Positions 15,545-28,300 of a stretch of 64,000 nucleotides of DNA are shown here, piece by piece; positions within the stretch are counted from its first letter, which is position 1, and the number at the start of each line of letters is the position of its first letter. This DNA comes from Polyodon spathula (taxonomy: Eukaryota; Chordata; Actinopteri; Acipenseriformes; Polyodontidae). A program made the position numbers and the translations under genes. The notes under the pieces are model-generated. The model saw nothing but the letters and a program-made list of their open reading frames with translations, was not told the DNA's origin and did not search any database. The stretch covers positions 63,716,678 through 63,780,677 of the forward strand of contig NC_054538.1 in assembly GCF_017654505.1 (NCBI RefSeq), in the 5' to 3' direction.

Positions 15545-17222
15545 GAAGAAAAAAAATAGCAAATATATTAAATGATTACTTTTCACAAGTTTTTACAAAG
15601 GAAGATACTGACAACATGCCCCACATGTCATCCAGTTTTAAATAACTTTAGCATAACTGAGGCAGAAGTGTTAAAGGGACTAGGAGCGCTTAAAATAAAC
15701 AAATCCCCTGGGCCGGATGAGATCCTCCCAGTAGTACTCAAAGAAATGAAAGAAGTAATTTACAAACCGCTAACCAAGATCATGCAGCAGTCTCTTGACA
15801 CAGGGGTGGTACCGACAGACTGGAAAATTGCAAATGTAATACCGATCCACAAAAAGGGAAACAAAACTGAACCAGGTAACTACAGACCAGTAAGCCTGAC
15901 TTCTATTATATGCAAACTTTTGGAAATTATAATAAGATCCAAAATGGAAAATTACCTTTATGGTAACAGGGTCCTGGGAGACAGTCAACATGGTTTTAGG
16001 AAAGGGAGATCGTGTCTAACTAACTTGCTTGATTTTTTTGAGGATGCAACATCGATAATGGATAATTGCAAAGCATATGACATGGTTTATTTGGATTTCC
16101 AGAAAGCTTTTGACAAAGTCCTGCACAAAAGATTAATTCTCAAACTGAACGCAGTTGGAATTCAAGGAAACACATGTACATGGATTAGGGAGTGGTTAAC
16201 ATGTAGAAAACAGAAAGTACTGATTAGAGGAAAAACCTCAGAATGGAGTGTGGTAACCAGCGGTGTACCACAGGGATCAGTATTAGGTCCTCTGCTATTC
16301 CTAATCTACATTAATGATTTAGATTCTGGTATAGTAAGCAAACTTGTTAAATTTGCAGATGACACAAAAGTAGGAGGAGTGGCAAACACTGTTGCAGCAG
16401 CAAAGGTCATTCAAAATGATCTAGACAAGATTCAGAACTGGGCAGACACATGGCAAATGACATTTAATAGAGAAAAGTGTAAGGTACTGCACGCAGGAAA
16501 TAAAAATGTACATTACAAATATCATGTGGGAGATACTGAAATTGGAGAAGGAATCTATGAAAAAGACCTAGGAGTTTTTGTTGACTCAGAAATGTCTTCA
16601 TCTAGACAATGTGGGGAAGCTATAAAAAAGGCTAACAAGATGCTCGGATACATTGTGAAAAGTGTTGAATTTAAATCAAGGGAAGTAATGTTAAAACTGT
16701 ACAATGCACTAGTAAGACCTCATCTTGAATATTGTGTGCAGTTCTGGTCACCTCGCTATAAAAAAGATATTGCTGCTCTAGAAAGAGTGCAAAGAAGAGC
16801 GACCAGAATTATTCCGGGCTTAAAAGGCATATCATATGCAGACAGGCTAAAAGAATTGAATCTGTTCAGTCTTGAACAAAGATGACTACGTGGCGACCTA
16901 ATTCAAGCATTCAAAATTCTAAAAGGTATTGACAGTGTCAACCCAAGGGACTTTTTCATCCTAAAAAAAGAAATAAGGACCAGGGGTCACAAATGGAGAT
17001 TAGACAAAGGGGCATTCAGAACAGAAAATAGGAGGCACTTTTTTACACAGAGAATTGTGAGGGTCTGGAATCAACTCCCCAGTCATGTTGTTGAAGCTGA
17101 CACCCTGGAATCCTTCAAGAAGTTGCTTGATGAGATTCTGGGATCAATAAGCTACTAACAACCAAACGAGCAAGATGGGCCGAATGGCCTCCTCTCGTTT
17201 GTAAACTTTCTTATGTTCTTAT
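15545..17222 (+). mobile_element. CR1-type LINE, 5'-truncated, near-intact reverse transcriptase
   Basis: A non-LTR retrotransposon 3' end. The ORF 15572-16885 carries CR1-clade RT motifs: NYRPVSLTS, QHGFRKGRSC, VYLDFQKAFD, SGVPQGSVLGPLLF and the FADD catalytic box (F261-D264 of the ORF). A TGA at 16883-16885 stops it where relatives read Arg; it is one C-to-T change from CGA. The frame then continues RGDLIQAFKILKG to a natural TAA at 17156-17158. The short 3' end with CTCTCGTTTGTAAAC and TTATGTTCTTATG is typical of this fish CR1 family. The endonuclease and ORF1 are missing. The 5' boundary is approximate. Confidence 0.9.
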
Positions 17223-17948
17223 GCTCTTGTTTCACAACATAAGTAAAGACAATAGGAGTTGATCAAACATAATAGAAATACCTGGCATATAAAAAGTTAG
17301 TACCACTACATTACGACTGTTATAGTCTTACGGAAGCCCCTGCCAACCAAACACCCACAGCTGAAACTCATATTTATAACTTACAGAAAACATGCTAAGC
17401 ATACCATTTTACAAAAACCCAAACTGTACACAGTAGGTTCATCCATTTACGTAACAATCCAGTTGTTTCCATTTTTCTCCCTAACCATTGTACACCCTAA
17501 CTCTTAATCCTTCTCCAGTTGAGATGGGTTGGTTTTTCATTGGGTCTTCCTTTGTTTTATTTTTGAATGCCCTCCTCCCCCTTCATCATTTGTTCACAGA
17601 ATAATGCAGTCTTTAACACTGGCACTGCTCTTAGTGACTTTTACAAACGATTGCTTCTGTATAGTTTAAAGAGTTGGTAGCTTCAAATGTCATTTTAATT
17701 TAATTTTATACATTTTCTATGAACTATTTTATGGTGTTTGCAATTATGAGTGGGTCTAGGTAATGTTGTACACTCAACGCTCCAGATAAGGTTTTGGGTC
17801 TGGGAGTAATTTTCTCTCCAATTTTAACACAGAGTAAAATGTATACTAATACAGAGTAATAATATCAACATCTGGGACTTTAGGCGGCAGTTTCTGTAAT
17901 GGCGCCGCTTCTATCCATGCTGGAGAAGTTCAAGGTAGGCTAATATAT
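17223..17948. other. No supported gene; one exon-like candidate
   Basis: Mostly AT-rich. At 17899-17934 an ATG in a GC-richer patch reads MAPLLSMLEKFK and meets a GTAGGC donor. A 12-codon open stretch is too short to call. Confidence 0.3.
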
Positions 17949-18321
17949 TGTGATGGGCACAGCTGGACTGACTCGCCGTTGCCACCTGTTGGGCGATTGT
18001 GTGCAGTGCCCGGAGCAGGCCTCCTTAATGAACAGAGGACGCTGGGAGTGGGATATTGTGTAAGGGAAATACTGCTGTTATTGTTGTGATTATTCTAAGT
18101 ACCCCTATTAATTATTTTGCCATACTCTGTAACTGATGAAACCTTCCTGTGTTGTTTTATGTACTATGTGAATGTCACCCTGAGAGGCGGGGTAGTGCTC
18201 TGGGGTAGGGAAAGTGTACGTTTATGTTGCAACATTTGGTTGGTGTTGATTGCCTAAATAAACCAGGTTGTAACTGTGGTCTTTGGTGTGTGTTTCACCT
18301 TACATTAGCGTGCTTGCCACA
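17949..18321. mobile_element. Solo LTR with ATAT target duplication
   Basis: A 373-bp block that starts TGTGATGGGCAC and ends GCTTGCCACA, giving short TGTG/CACA inverted ends. It is flanked on both sides by ATAT. An AATAAA signal in the right part suggests plus-strand orientation. No internal retroviral region follows, so it is likely the product of LTR-LTR recombination. The family is not identified. Confidence 0.65.
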
Positions 18322-20604
18322 ATATTTTAATTTACTTTCGTGGCTGTGAAACAAAACTTGAAAAAATAAGAAGTTATTAGTTTACACCAGTTAGATATAG
18401 AGTGCAGTTGTGTACTCAAATGAGTTAAATTCTCACAACAGCAGTGTTAAATGTGCTCTCAGTGTTATTTCCGAACACTTAGGTAGTTCATTTTACAATC
18501 AAGGGCTATACACTGAAAGAGAGGTACATTTAACTCGAATAGTGTCAAGTGTTTTACGTTAAAGTGTTATTTTTTTTTAACTTTGTGAAAAGTGTAACTT
18601 TTACCCTTGTGTGGCGTCACGTGTACACTGGATAAGTGTCAGATTTGACTCCTGCAGAGTTACTGTGAATTACACCACTTATATTTTAACATTAAATTCT
18701 TAAACTCGGTGAACATTTTAAAACCTCAAATAAAGCCATACAGATAATTAAATAAGAATAATTTATTAAGTTCTAAAACATTATAGGCACTTTAACCTGT
18801 GTCGCTTCGAATTTCTTATTCTTACTGTGATTGGCTGCAAAGACAAGAGTGGGCGAGTTAAGTGAGCCGCTCAGAAAGCACACTGAGCTCATTTAAATGA
18901 GTTAACGCTTTGCTCCAAGAGAGTTCTGAGCGACATTTAAAAATTGAGAATAATAATTATTTGCTTGTGTGTGTTTCTGAGGTGATGGTAGATGAAATGG
19001 CCCTGTGTGAAGTTACTGTCCCCTGCTGTACCTCACCGAGTTCGGCGCTCTGTTTGGACTGAACCTCATATCTGGCTGTGTTTAATACCGACATTAATAA
19101 TGAAAATTGAGTAATATTAATACTACAAGCCTAATAATACACCAATAACCGTAAAACAGCTCTACATTTAAAAAAAAAATGAAATTAAATGATACAAATT
19201 CAAAAACAACAATTTTTACCATCTTATTTAGCCAATTAACCCATAACTTCAGAAGTCGAAAGCAGTTCATCGTTCTTGACAAACGTATTTGTCAATCCTG
19301 CCTGTCATCTCCACTTGTTTCCTGCAGGTGGCCATTGCGTTCGCTCACTCTGATCACTGATAAGAAATGGAGCGCCGAGCAGTTCAGCAGGATTCTCTTA
19401 CTGAGCCGCTCTGAGCCGCCCACTTACTTAACGCACCCAGTGTTAGCCAGAGATTGGATCATGTGTGTTCGGTTGTTTTTTCTTGTGTAGTTTCCTAGTA
19501 ACTGAATAGATTGTATGCTGGAAGATGTAGTTCTTAGTGGGAGTTTAAGGGTGGCAGACAAGCTGTGCAGCAAAATTGCTATGCATGTTTTTAAGCATTA
19601 CATTTAAATTTAGTGCGTATTTCGGACGCAGCTTATCTTGATTGCTGGCCACACTTGAATTTTTTTTTTCTCTAAATCTGCCTTTACTTGGCTTTGATCT
19701 TGCTTTGAGCTTGAACAACATGAAGTACCGCCACTGAACAGACTTTGTCTGTTCGCATTACTCTTAAGTCTGTGTTGCAGTCGTGAAAGTCTGCGCCAGA
19801 CAAGTTTTTTTTTTTTGACTTCACTGTTCCCTTAAAGCTACATTATAACTTGACTGGTAAATAAATTATGCAGACTTAGTTCAGTCACCCAAGACCATCT
19901 TATTTTAGGAATCTGTTTAAGCAATTAAAGTTATGTACATCAGTTTTACATGGGGGATATTCCATGGCAAAATTATAAATAAATAAACACATACATAAAC
20001 TTCAAGAAACATCAACTTCAAAAAATGGGCAACCAAGAATTCTGCGAGGCGTTTTCCTGCTAAAAGAAAATTTGGCTTTGGGGGAAAGTTTAAGAATATT
20101 TAAACCCTGAAGCCTAAAGAAGCCAAAAACAATTAAACAAAATATTGTAAGCAGTAAACATGATTTAAAAAAAAAAAAAAAAAAAACGAGTTGATTCCGT
20201 AGTCACAGATGCAGCTTACTATAGCATAGATTCGGTGGGCTTTGAACAGGATGATCCCAGCAGGATCAAAGCTTCTAAACTTTTGCTAGAATACATAGAA
20301 AGGTAAGATTGAAATTAATGTAATATTGAACCTAATACTGGCCTTTGTAATCTAAAATAAATTTGAGCTAACACTGAACACTATACATTTTTTTTAAAAA
20401 AGGGTTTTATTCCAAAAAAGAAGGAAACATGAAAAATGTATTGAAATTAAGAAGAGCACACAAGACTATTTTTAAATACACATATGAATTGAACACTGTC
20501 ATGTGATATTGGAGAAACTAAGAACCATTTAACAAGCTACAGTATGCTTAAGAGTATCTTCATATTTGTAACTATCCCATTACCTTGTTTATGGTGTTAC
20601 TGTC
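18322..20604. other. No recognisable gene
   Basis: Between two solo LTRs. It has repeated GTGTTA/AAAGTGT-like wording around 18430-18600 that may be an old repeat, and a poly-A run at 20167. No exon supported. Confidence 0.4.
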
Positions 20605-20970
20605 TGTGGCAGGGCAGGACCCTGTCTGTAAATATTGTGCTGTGGTGATTTGGTGGTGGTTGGCAGGGATGGGGTTAATTTCCTATCCCTGCCAAAATAC
20701 ATGTGAGAATGTGGCTGGAGCTAATTGAATAACTGATAATTAGGCTCCAGCCACATGCTATAAAAAAAGGGGGAAATTACTTTGGGTGTGTTGTGTGGAT
20801 CAGTGAAGGCTCTGCCCAGCCTGAACAGTTTTTTGTTTGACGTTTTCTTTTTGGCTCTGCGAGCTGTGTTTTGACTTTCTGATTTACTTTTTGTTGATTA
20901 AACAGAGCAGCAGTGCTTTCATTGCAGTTTATTGTCTCCGAGTTTCTGTCCTCCCGGCTATCCTGTCACA
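20605..20970 (+). mobile_element. Solo LTR with U3 palindrome
   Basis: 366 bp, from TGTGGCAGG to CCTGTCACA (imperfect inverted ends). Flanks CTGTC and CAGTC could be a 5-bp target duplication with one change. It has a long palindrome (20709-20756, arms around GGCTGGAGC/GGCTCCAGCC) followed directly by a TATAAAA box, then an ATTAAAC-type polyadenylation signal. No internal region is present. Confidence 0.6.
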
Positions 20971-21059
20971 CAGTCATTCTGAGTTCTTATTGCAATTACT
21001 CAAATATTGTGTCAATTTAATGCTTTAATATGTCTGTGTGACGGGGTGTGCGTAGGCAA

Positions 21060-21440
21060 GAGAGGAGAGGAGGAGAAGGAGTGAAGAAGTCCAGCAGTGG
21101 TTGGTTTTGGAGAGGTGGATGTTGAAGTCACCTAAGAGAACAACGGGGAGGAGGGAGGAGGAAGTCAAGCTCATCAAGAAAGTGAGTCAGGGGTCCAGGA
21201 TGGCAGTGGAGAACAATTAGGAGGGGGAGACAAGGGGAGGTGATTTCAACAGCGTGAAACTCAAAAAGGTGCTAACAGAGAGAGAGGAGGGGGACAGAAA
21301 AGTGCAGGGAGGTAAATAGCAGAAGTCCTGTTCCCCCACCCCGTCCAGAGTGGTGAGGAGAGTGGGAGAGAAGAGAGAGGAAAGGGTGGCCGGACTGGTA
21401 GAGTTATTAGAGGAGAAGATCCAGGTACAATTAAAACAAA
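21060..21440 (-). mobile_element. LINE endonuclease fragment
   Basis: The minus strand reads VVLLGDFNIHLSKTNHC near 21145-21095, the GDFN catalytic core of APE-type LINE endonucleases. YLPPCTFLSPSS upstream corresponds to the region before it (often YRPP). Several frame changes separate the pieces. It lies in a purine-rich plus strand. The clade is uncertain. Confidence 0.5.
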
Positions 21441-24329
21441 AACTATACTTACTCATGAGAACGATCTGATACTTCTGCTTCCCCGCTTGCTGTTATTCTG
21501 TAATGCAGTAAATGTATTTACTACAAGTAAATTATATTTTGATCTTGTGCCTGCCATTACAATAAACTGTAAACACATAGCCTTATACATCACTATCTAT
21601 GTTTATTATTCTATATCTGGTGAAGTTCTCAACAAGGAGGCGCTGTGTTACACAATAAACCACACTAACCAGGATTTTGATTGTAATGAAGGGTGCTAAA
21701 GCAGACCACCCTTACCGATGTGCTGTGTACCTCAGAAGAGTGTTAAAACAATACATACAGCTAAGGAAATCACCGATATCCTTTCAGCACAGACTGCAGT
21801 GGTAGACCTTTCAAAATTCAAACTGCGCTGAAGATTCCAAACTGGTGTAACACATTTTTTATGTAAACCATGCTGCCAACCAGCAGAGGGAGCTCTTGAT
21901 ACACCATTCTGATATGTTGAAACACTTTGCATTGCATTCCTTAACAATGCTACCTGAAACTTGCCTTACAGTAAAGTAACTATGATCACTACCCAAGAAT
22001 TGTACTTTCTATCCATGTTGCAAACTTTAGCCACATGTATAGAAAGGTAAGTAGGAGGTATCTCACTTGTATTGTTACAAGTTTATATTTTGAAAGAAAC
22101 CCACTGCAATTGGTATTTTGCTAATTCGTGATACACATTTTCCAGTAATTACTATAATCTAAAAACAAAAGTTAATTTTGGACAACTATTTCAGATAGTA
22201 ACCACACTTTTTCAAGATCAGTGTTTGGTATTTTTTACACTTAAAAATCGATAGTTCACTTTGATTTATTTATATTTCTACACAAGTGTTGAGGTACCCC
22301 AACGTTCTGGAGCTGGGATTGTAATTACCCATTTCACCTCAATCAAACCCTTTGCACACTAGATGTGTTATCCCTGAATAGATAATAAATAGGCAAATAC
22401 ATGCAAACAACGAAGCCAAATAATTTCACTCAATGCTGACTGTTCCTTTGAAATTATACAGTTTAGTAATCTTGAGTAATATTTGACAGTTCTGCAACCT
22501 TTAATCCATATTTACATGATAACACTGTAGAATAGCCTAACAGTACAGATGAAAGCCTAGGTAACAGAAGTGGTCAGAGTTCCTGTAAGAAGACAGAAAG
22601 CCCTTTGTTAGCTCACAAAGGTCCTCTGTTTATGTATTTGCAATTAATTTAAATATAGCGGTCATTATTTACAATTATTCACCCACAGCCAACAGCAACT
22701 AGTGGAATTTAAGACTTGCCTATCCACACATTTCTAGATTTGTAATTATAGTATGCTGGTAATGGTAAATTTGAAACATTATACAATGGCAAGTTTAAAA
22801 TGCTAATCAAATTTACAATTATTGACAATGTATTGATACGTCTTTAAAATGTAAACGTACACAGTAATACACGATCTTTTAAACAAGAACAGCATCCTCT
22901 TGGCTTCCCACACACATACTTTCACTATCAATCGATCACACATATTGCTTCATTACTTGGCCAAATTTGTGTTGAGAAGTCCTGTGGACAATAACACCAC
23001 ATAAAATATAAAACACAAAAATACGCATAGGGAGCACTAGGAATATGAATCCAAGCATTTCTGTGGGCAAACCTAATATAGTTATATAATACAGTTATGA
23101 AAGTGCATAGCAGGTGGATCATTATTTCTAGGTGCTTTGACAACACCTTATGGGAATACGTATACACCACATATATGTATAAGCCATATTATCACAAGTG
23201 CAGTATTCATTCGTTATGTTTAAAACATGCATAGAATAAAACTAATCCGAGTTGTACAGTTGCTTACAATTAAGCTGTCAATCTGGTTCCAAGGGAGCTC
23301 ATTTTTGTCTGTATGCAATCTGGTAAATATCTGCCACTAATATAACTACAGAAGTGTAAACATTACTGAGATAATTGAGACTTGATTTTAAAAATTCAAA
23401 TTGTAATATAAATTAATAACTAGAATGTTTAGAATGCACCTACATGTTTTGGTTTTTTTTTTCTAACTGTTTTATATAAGATTTTTTTTTGAGGTCATCT
23501 GGAAAATTACAAGGTGTGTCACACAGAATCACCAGACACACAGATGGGACATTTTGTACCCCCATCATCAGACTGCCAGAGGCAAATATGCACTACACTT
23601 TCCTGTCTAGTCCTTCCTGTCCAGTTCTCTGCCTGGGCTTAACATGGAGCTGCTGTGACAGGATTGCATGCCTGGGGAGAAAACAGCAAAGAGCTTGCTA
23701 GATCAGCTTTTTTTTTCCATTACTGTATTTTCATATTGATTTTGTGAATACTGGCCACTGTTCATCCTGCTGATGCTGTTATGGTAATGCCCTAGAAGCT
23801 TCCAGGAACTCCTGAGGCTGCTAGATTGTCAAGCAAAACTCTCCGCAGTCTTAAATCTCTACGTTCAGAGGCAGGGGTTTGGATTGAAAACGTTATACAG
23901 GCAAGGGGAGCTGCTAGTGTTCATTTATAAATGTTAAAAAAACATTGACCAATATGCCGGCGTTCTCAAATTTGTGCACTATATGGCCACAGGGGGTTCA
24001 CATCATATAAAGCTGGTAATCACTGGCTTAGCAATAGGCAGGACAAAGGGAAAAAAATCAATTTTTTTTTTTTTTTTTTTTTAATGATTATTTCTGCACA
24101 GTAACCTACATAAAAGTGGTGTAGGCAAAATGAGGTTTTTCTGATGTTTTGAAAAAATAAAAAATATATATCCAATGAAAAATTCTTTGTAATATCCAAA
24201 CCTAGAGTTAAGAACAACTGCCAAGTTTAAAATACTAATAACACTGTGTTAGCGTAAGAAGATCAAAATGGACCTGTTGAGGCAGTTTACAACCTGTGCC
24301 TAGAATTAAAATATCAAAGAAAGAATATA
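21441..24329. other. No recognisable gene
   Basis: AT-rich intergenic DNA with poly-T runs (23454, 24062). The short ORFs show no motif. Confidence 0.4.
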
Positions 24330-24605
24330 CCTTTGGTCGGCTCACCACGCACCAGCGACCCCTGTAGTCTGGTCGGGAACCTGTGGGCTTGCCTGTAAAC
24401 TGCCCAGAGCTGCGTTGTCCTCCGACGCTGTAACTCTGAGCTGGCTGCATGGCGGGCCTGCAGAGTGAAAAGAAGCGGTCCGCTAACAGCACACGTTTTG
24501 GAGGACAGTGGGTGTTCGTCTTTGCTGCTCCCGAGTCAGCGCAGGGTTGGTAGCTGTGAGCTGAGACTAAAAAAGTACAATTGGATATGTCAAATTGGGA
24601 GAAAA
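24330..24605 (-). repeat. Dispersed SINE-like repeat, copy 1
   Basis: Shares long runs with 39030-39260, for example TTGCCCAGAGCTGCGT-like and CTGCAGAGTGAAAAGAAGC segments. On the minus strand it reads from a CCAATTTG-containing head to a GGTCGCTGGTGCGTGG-like end. There is no ORF of its own; short ORFs crossing it are chance. Confidence 0.6.
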
Positions 24606-25019
24606 AAAAACAGGGTAAAATCAATTAGCGATTACTAAATAAAAAAATGAACGAGAGCCTGGAGGTCGCAACTACATATCAGAAAACAAGTCACAATTAA
24701 CATCTGTACTCCCTCTCACTCACAGATTCCGCTCCCTACCCCCCCCATCACAAAATCTCAGCCTCCCCTTCTCAACTTCCACCTTAGCACCACCTCAACC
24801 AATCTAATAACTGTCAACGTGAACCAGATTACCCTGAGGGGACTTGCTGTGTGCCAAACCACCTCGCGAACAGTAAAAATGAACCGCAAATCGAACCACT
24901 GTACACAGCAGCATATAAACTAGTATCCCATGTACTCAATGTTTAGGTAACTAATTAGCGTAGAGATTGTCACCAACTATAACATCAACATCACAGATGT
25001 TAATAAAAAAACATAGACT

Positions 25020-25395
25020 AGATTAACTTCAAGAAACAGCAAGTGGAAATGTGCAAACCATGAATAATCTTCAAAACAGCTGGATACACCAAGAAATGGT
25101 CCACTCCCTGGGAGCGAAACTTCGCTCTCACTTCACCAAAGGCCCTAGGCTTTTTTCTGCTGAAGAAAGTGGATGGAGTCATCGCCTTCAGGAAGCCTCA
25201 CCAGTCTGACGTTACCGCGACGATTTCTGCCCTCAAGGACCGCCATCTTATCCTGCATGTCATCAACACGAGCTCTGCACTCATCGATTTCGTCTTTCTT
25301 TTGTTGAAGATCAGCTCTGGTCACATCCCGCCTGACAAGTGCGCGCAACCTCTGCCAAGCAGATGTCGCAGTCATCCGGGCTCTCCATACGCTTA
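25020..25395 (-). mobile_element. L1-type ORF1 fragment
   Basis: The minus strand encodes a coiled-coil piece (DLQQKKDEIDECRARVDDM), then EGRNRRGNVRLVRLPEGDD, close to the RRM entry motif (RRNNIRLVGLPEG) of L1 ORF1 proteins. After a stop near 25147 the frame resumes with RSQGVDHFLVYPAVLKI, matching the ORF1 C-terminal domain. ORF1 proteins bind LINE RNA. No ORF2 is attached. Confidence 0.7.
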
Positions 25396-28300
25396 GAGTC
25401 CGTGTGGATTTAAGAGAAATAACTAAAAAAAATTATGAAAAAAAAATTATAAAGTGTGTAAGTTTTTCAATTATACGTGAAAGAGCGAAGTGGCGACAGG
25501 AGCTCCATCAGCAAACAGCCGTCCCAGCGGTAAGGTCACATGATCCTTGCTTGGTTTGATTATGATCACAAAACAGTCACATACCAGTATAATACAAGAT
25601 CTTTATGCTAGGAGACCGATTCCGAAATCATAATATTAAGATCGGAGTCACGAGGTCTCCACCGACCTGCGCTGACAGTCATTGCTTATCCTTCCACTGT
25701 ATTGGTATTCTTTCTTTGGCGTTTGGGGTTATGGAAAGCAGTTCACCTGTTCTTGAGAGGAACTTGTGCGAGTTGCTGTGTACTTATAAATAATAATATT
25801 CCAATAGTTTCCTCAGAGGTTGATTGAAAGCCTGTCGAGAGAAGGTCTCTATATATTGTGACTGTTGCGATCTCCTGAATTGTCTCAAGAGACAGTGTTA
25901 GCAGTTTGGGCTTTCACCATGTGTGATCTAATCTTTGTCTGTATATTAGCTTCATATAATCTTTAAATATAAAAAAAGGTAAGTGACACATGGGCTGTCT
26001 GAAGTCATGACGAATGGTCAAAGTATTCTGCCATTACCAGTTAGATTGGTAGCATTGGGTTGAGAACTCTATTCGAACTGAATCTAAAGTAAATCCAGTA
26101 CATTGTAGTGTAATAAAAGGGGGTAGAATAATGTTGACGAGACAACTGTCCAACAGAGGCACATCCATCAAGTTAGGTTTCCAGGGTAACCAATACATAA
26201 TAGTTTTACCTTGTGGAATACTATAAATGACATTATGCTTCTTTTATTAATAAGTGCTGGCTATACAATAATTAAACAGACATTGCCAAAAACGACATTT
26301 TCCAATAGTATCAAAAAGTAATATCTTACCATAAATGGGAAAATGGATTACATCAAATTAGAAAAAACAAAGTGATTCCAAGCTGGCAGATGTGGGGAGA
26401 GGGATGGGTACCGTAGATAGAGTCTGGAGAAAGGACCCCCCCCTTTGGCATCCTGGCCATGTTTCTGACCTTCTGATAAAGTGGAACATACTTAATACCA
26501 GCTGTGTTTAGGGTTTTTATAATGTGGGGATCCAAACTTTAAAATACTTTATATAGCAGTGTTGAATTTAAGGAGGAAAGAAATGACGAAAAGAGAGAAG
26601 TCGCAAGCTGCTTCTTTTGGCTTTCAGATAAGTATAGTTTATTGAAGATAAAAGTTTAGACACCTTAAAGGTTACATGGGGACAACCATTTGCAGGTATC
26701 CTCTTTCCAAGCATGGATCAGAGCAAGACAAAGAACATGTCGGTATTCTCAGTTTAAATGCAGTCACTCAGTGACATCGTGATATTTCCTTAAACTAAGC
26801 AGAAAGACACAGATCTCTTCTCACTTGGTTAATTGGCCATTTGTCCTAACCCTAGCTTCAAAGCATCCGATTCAGTTCAGTTTTTCTTTGAAGTTGCCTG
26901 TTTTTATAACCCTCATAAAATTAACAGTAATTTCCTAAGAAAACCTGTTTTATTTCTAGTTTGTACTGTCTAAGTAGGAATTTAACCCGAATCTGGCTTA
27001 ATCATTAACCCATTCTGTGAGTTGTATTCTAAGACCAAAAATTTGTTTATATCTAAATAAAATGTTTCAACAAGCAGCTTAAACTAGAAACAAGATTTAC
27101 AAGAAGCTGCTGGATCAACGTGCTTCTCCTTTTTGTCATTCCAGTCTTTAGACATGACTGGTTTAAAAATGGCTTTGACACCATGCCCACATTTTAAAAA
27201 CCACATTATTTTTTTTAATGACAACACAGCTTTGTAGCATTAACACTTTCATACAGGGATGATAAGTGTTACATTTCCAGACACAAAGACCTTCAACTAA
27301 CCTTAGTTTACCAGAGAAGGCTTACTACAAAATGTGTCTTTATTAAACAGCCTTCATAGTATTTGTATTTGCTATATACTCAGTAGCATGCTTATGATCA
27401 AAGTGTCTTTTGAAAATTTTAAGTGCACATCATAGTTCATAAATCACGTGGGGAATAGATTTCTCAACATTTACTCAGGAGCATTTGCCTGAAGAAAGAG
27501 AATTTCTTTTCAAAGGCTTGCAGTGGATCCAGATCATGCTCCCTCCTGCAACAAATCCCAGCATCTCTATCTAGTGTAGCATGGTTGGAATAGACTTTGA
27601 CAACACACTTGTCGTCACAATCCTCTTCCTGCCTCCCTGCACCACAATTGAATAGATTAGTATCACTCAATGCTGCTGTGTGCTGCTTTTAAAATAAATA
27701 AAATTAATTTAGTTATTGCAACATTTATTATTAAAACGTTTAAATATCACACTGCTGTAAAGGGTTTGTGTGTTTGCTTTTGCTGCAGGCATCGAAAGCA
27801 CATGTTTGTGGTGAATGTAGACCACATGCTAATGACACTGCATCATGTCTTTTTATTCACATTGAAGAACACCATTAAAAGCATAACTGGTGCCTATCTG
27901 TTTTGAAATGAATGCAGTGTGACAATTTGTATTCCTGGGGATTTACAGTGGCCACAAAACAGACAAATGTGCAGCTTTCTTAATTTAGCAGTAAAAAGTG
28001 TCCCAGTTTTATAAGTTGTGATGTTTAGCCAACCAAGCACTTAACTCACCTTAGCAATGTCTTTGGTTATGTCTTGATATTGATAAATCAAATTGAATCC
28101 TGTTTTAATGATATTATATTTTTGTTCTGGTAAAATATTTCAAATAAATGAATATAGAAATATGTCTTAAAAGATATTGCCAACTAGCCAAGGTAGATGG
28201 TTTAGCACAACACTACATGCCTTGACTCTAAGGCCGAAGTCTCACTCTCTGGTTGTTAATCCCGTAGTATTAGACTGACATGACATTGAAGAAGCTGATG

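Noticed and set aside
15770..15991. Minus ORFs inside the CR1 and Gag-Pol regions (also 52454-55334)
   Set aside because: Antisense shadows of long, clearly coding plus-strand frames.
24235..24624. 129-codon minus ORF
   Set aside because: It crosses a dispersed SINE-like repeat shared with 39030-39265, where the frame is not kept.
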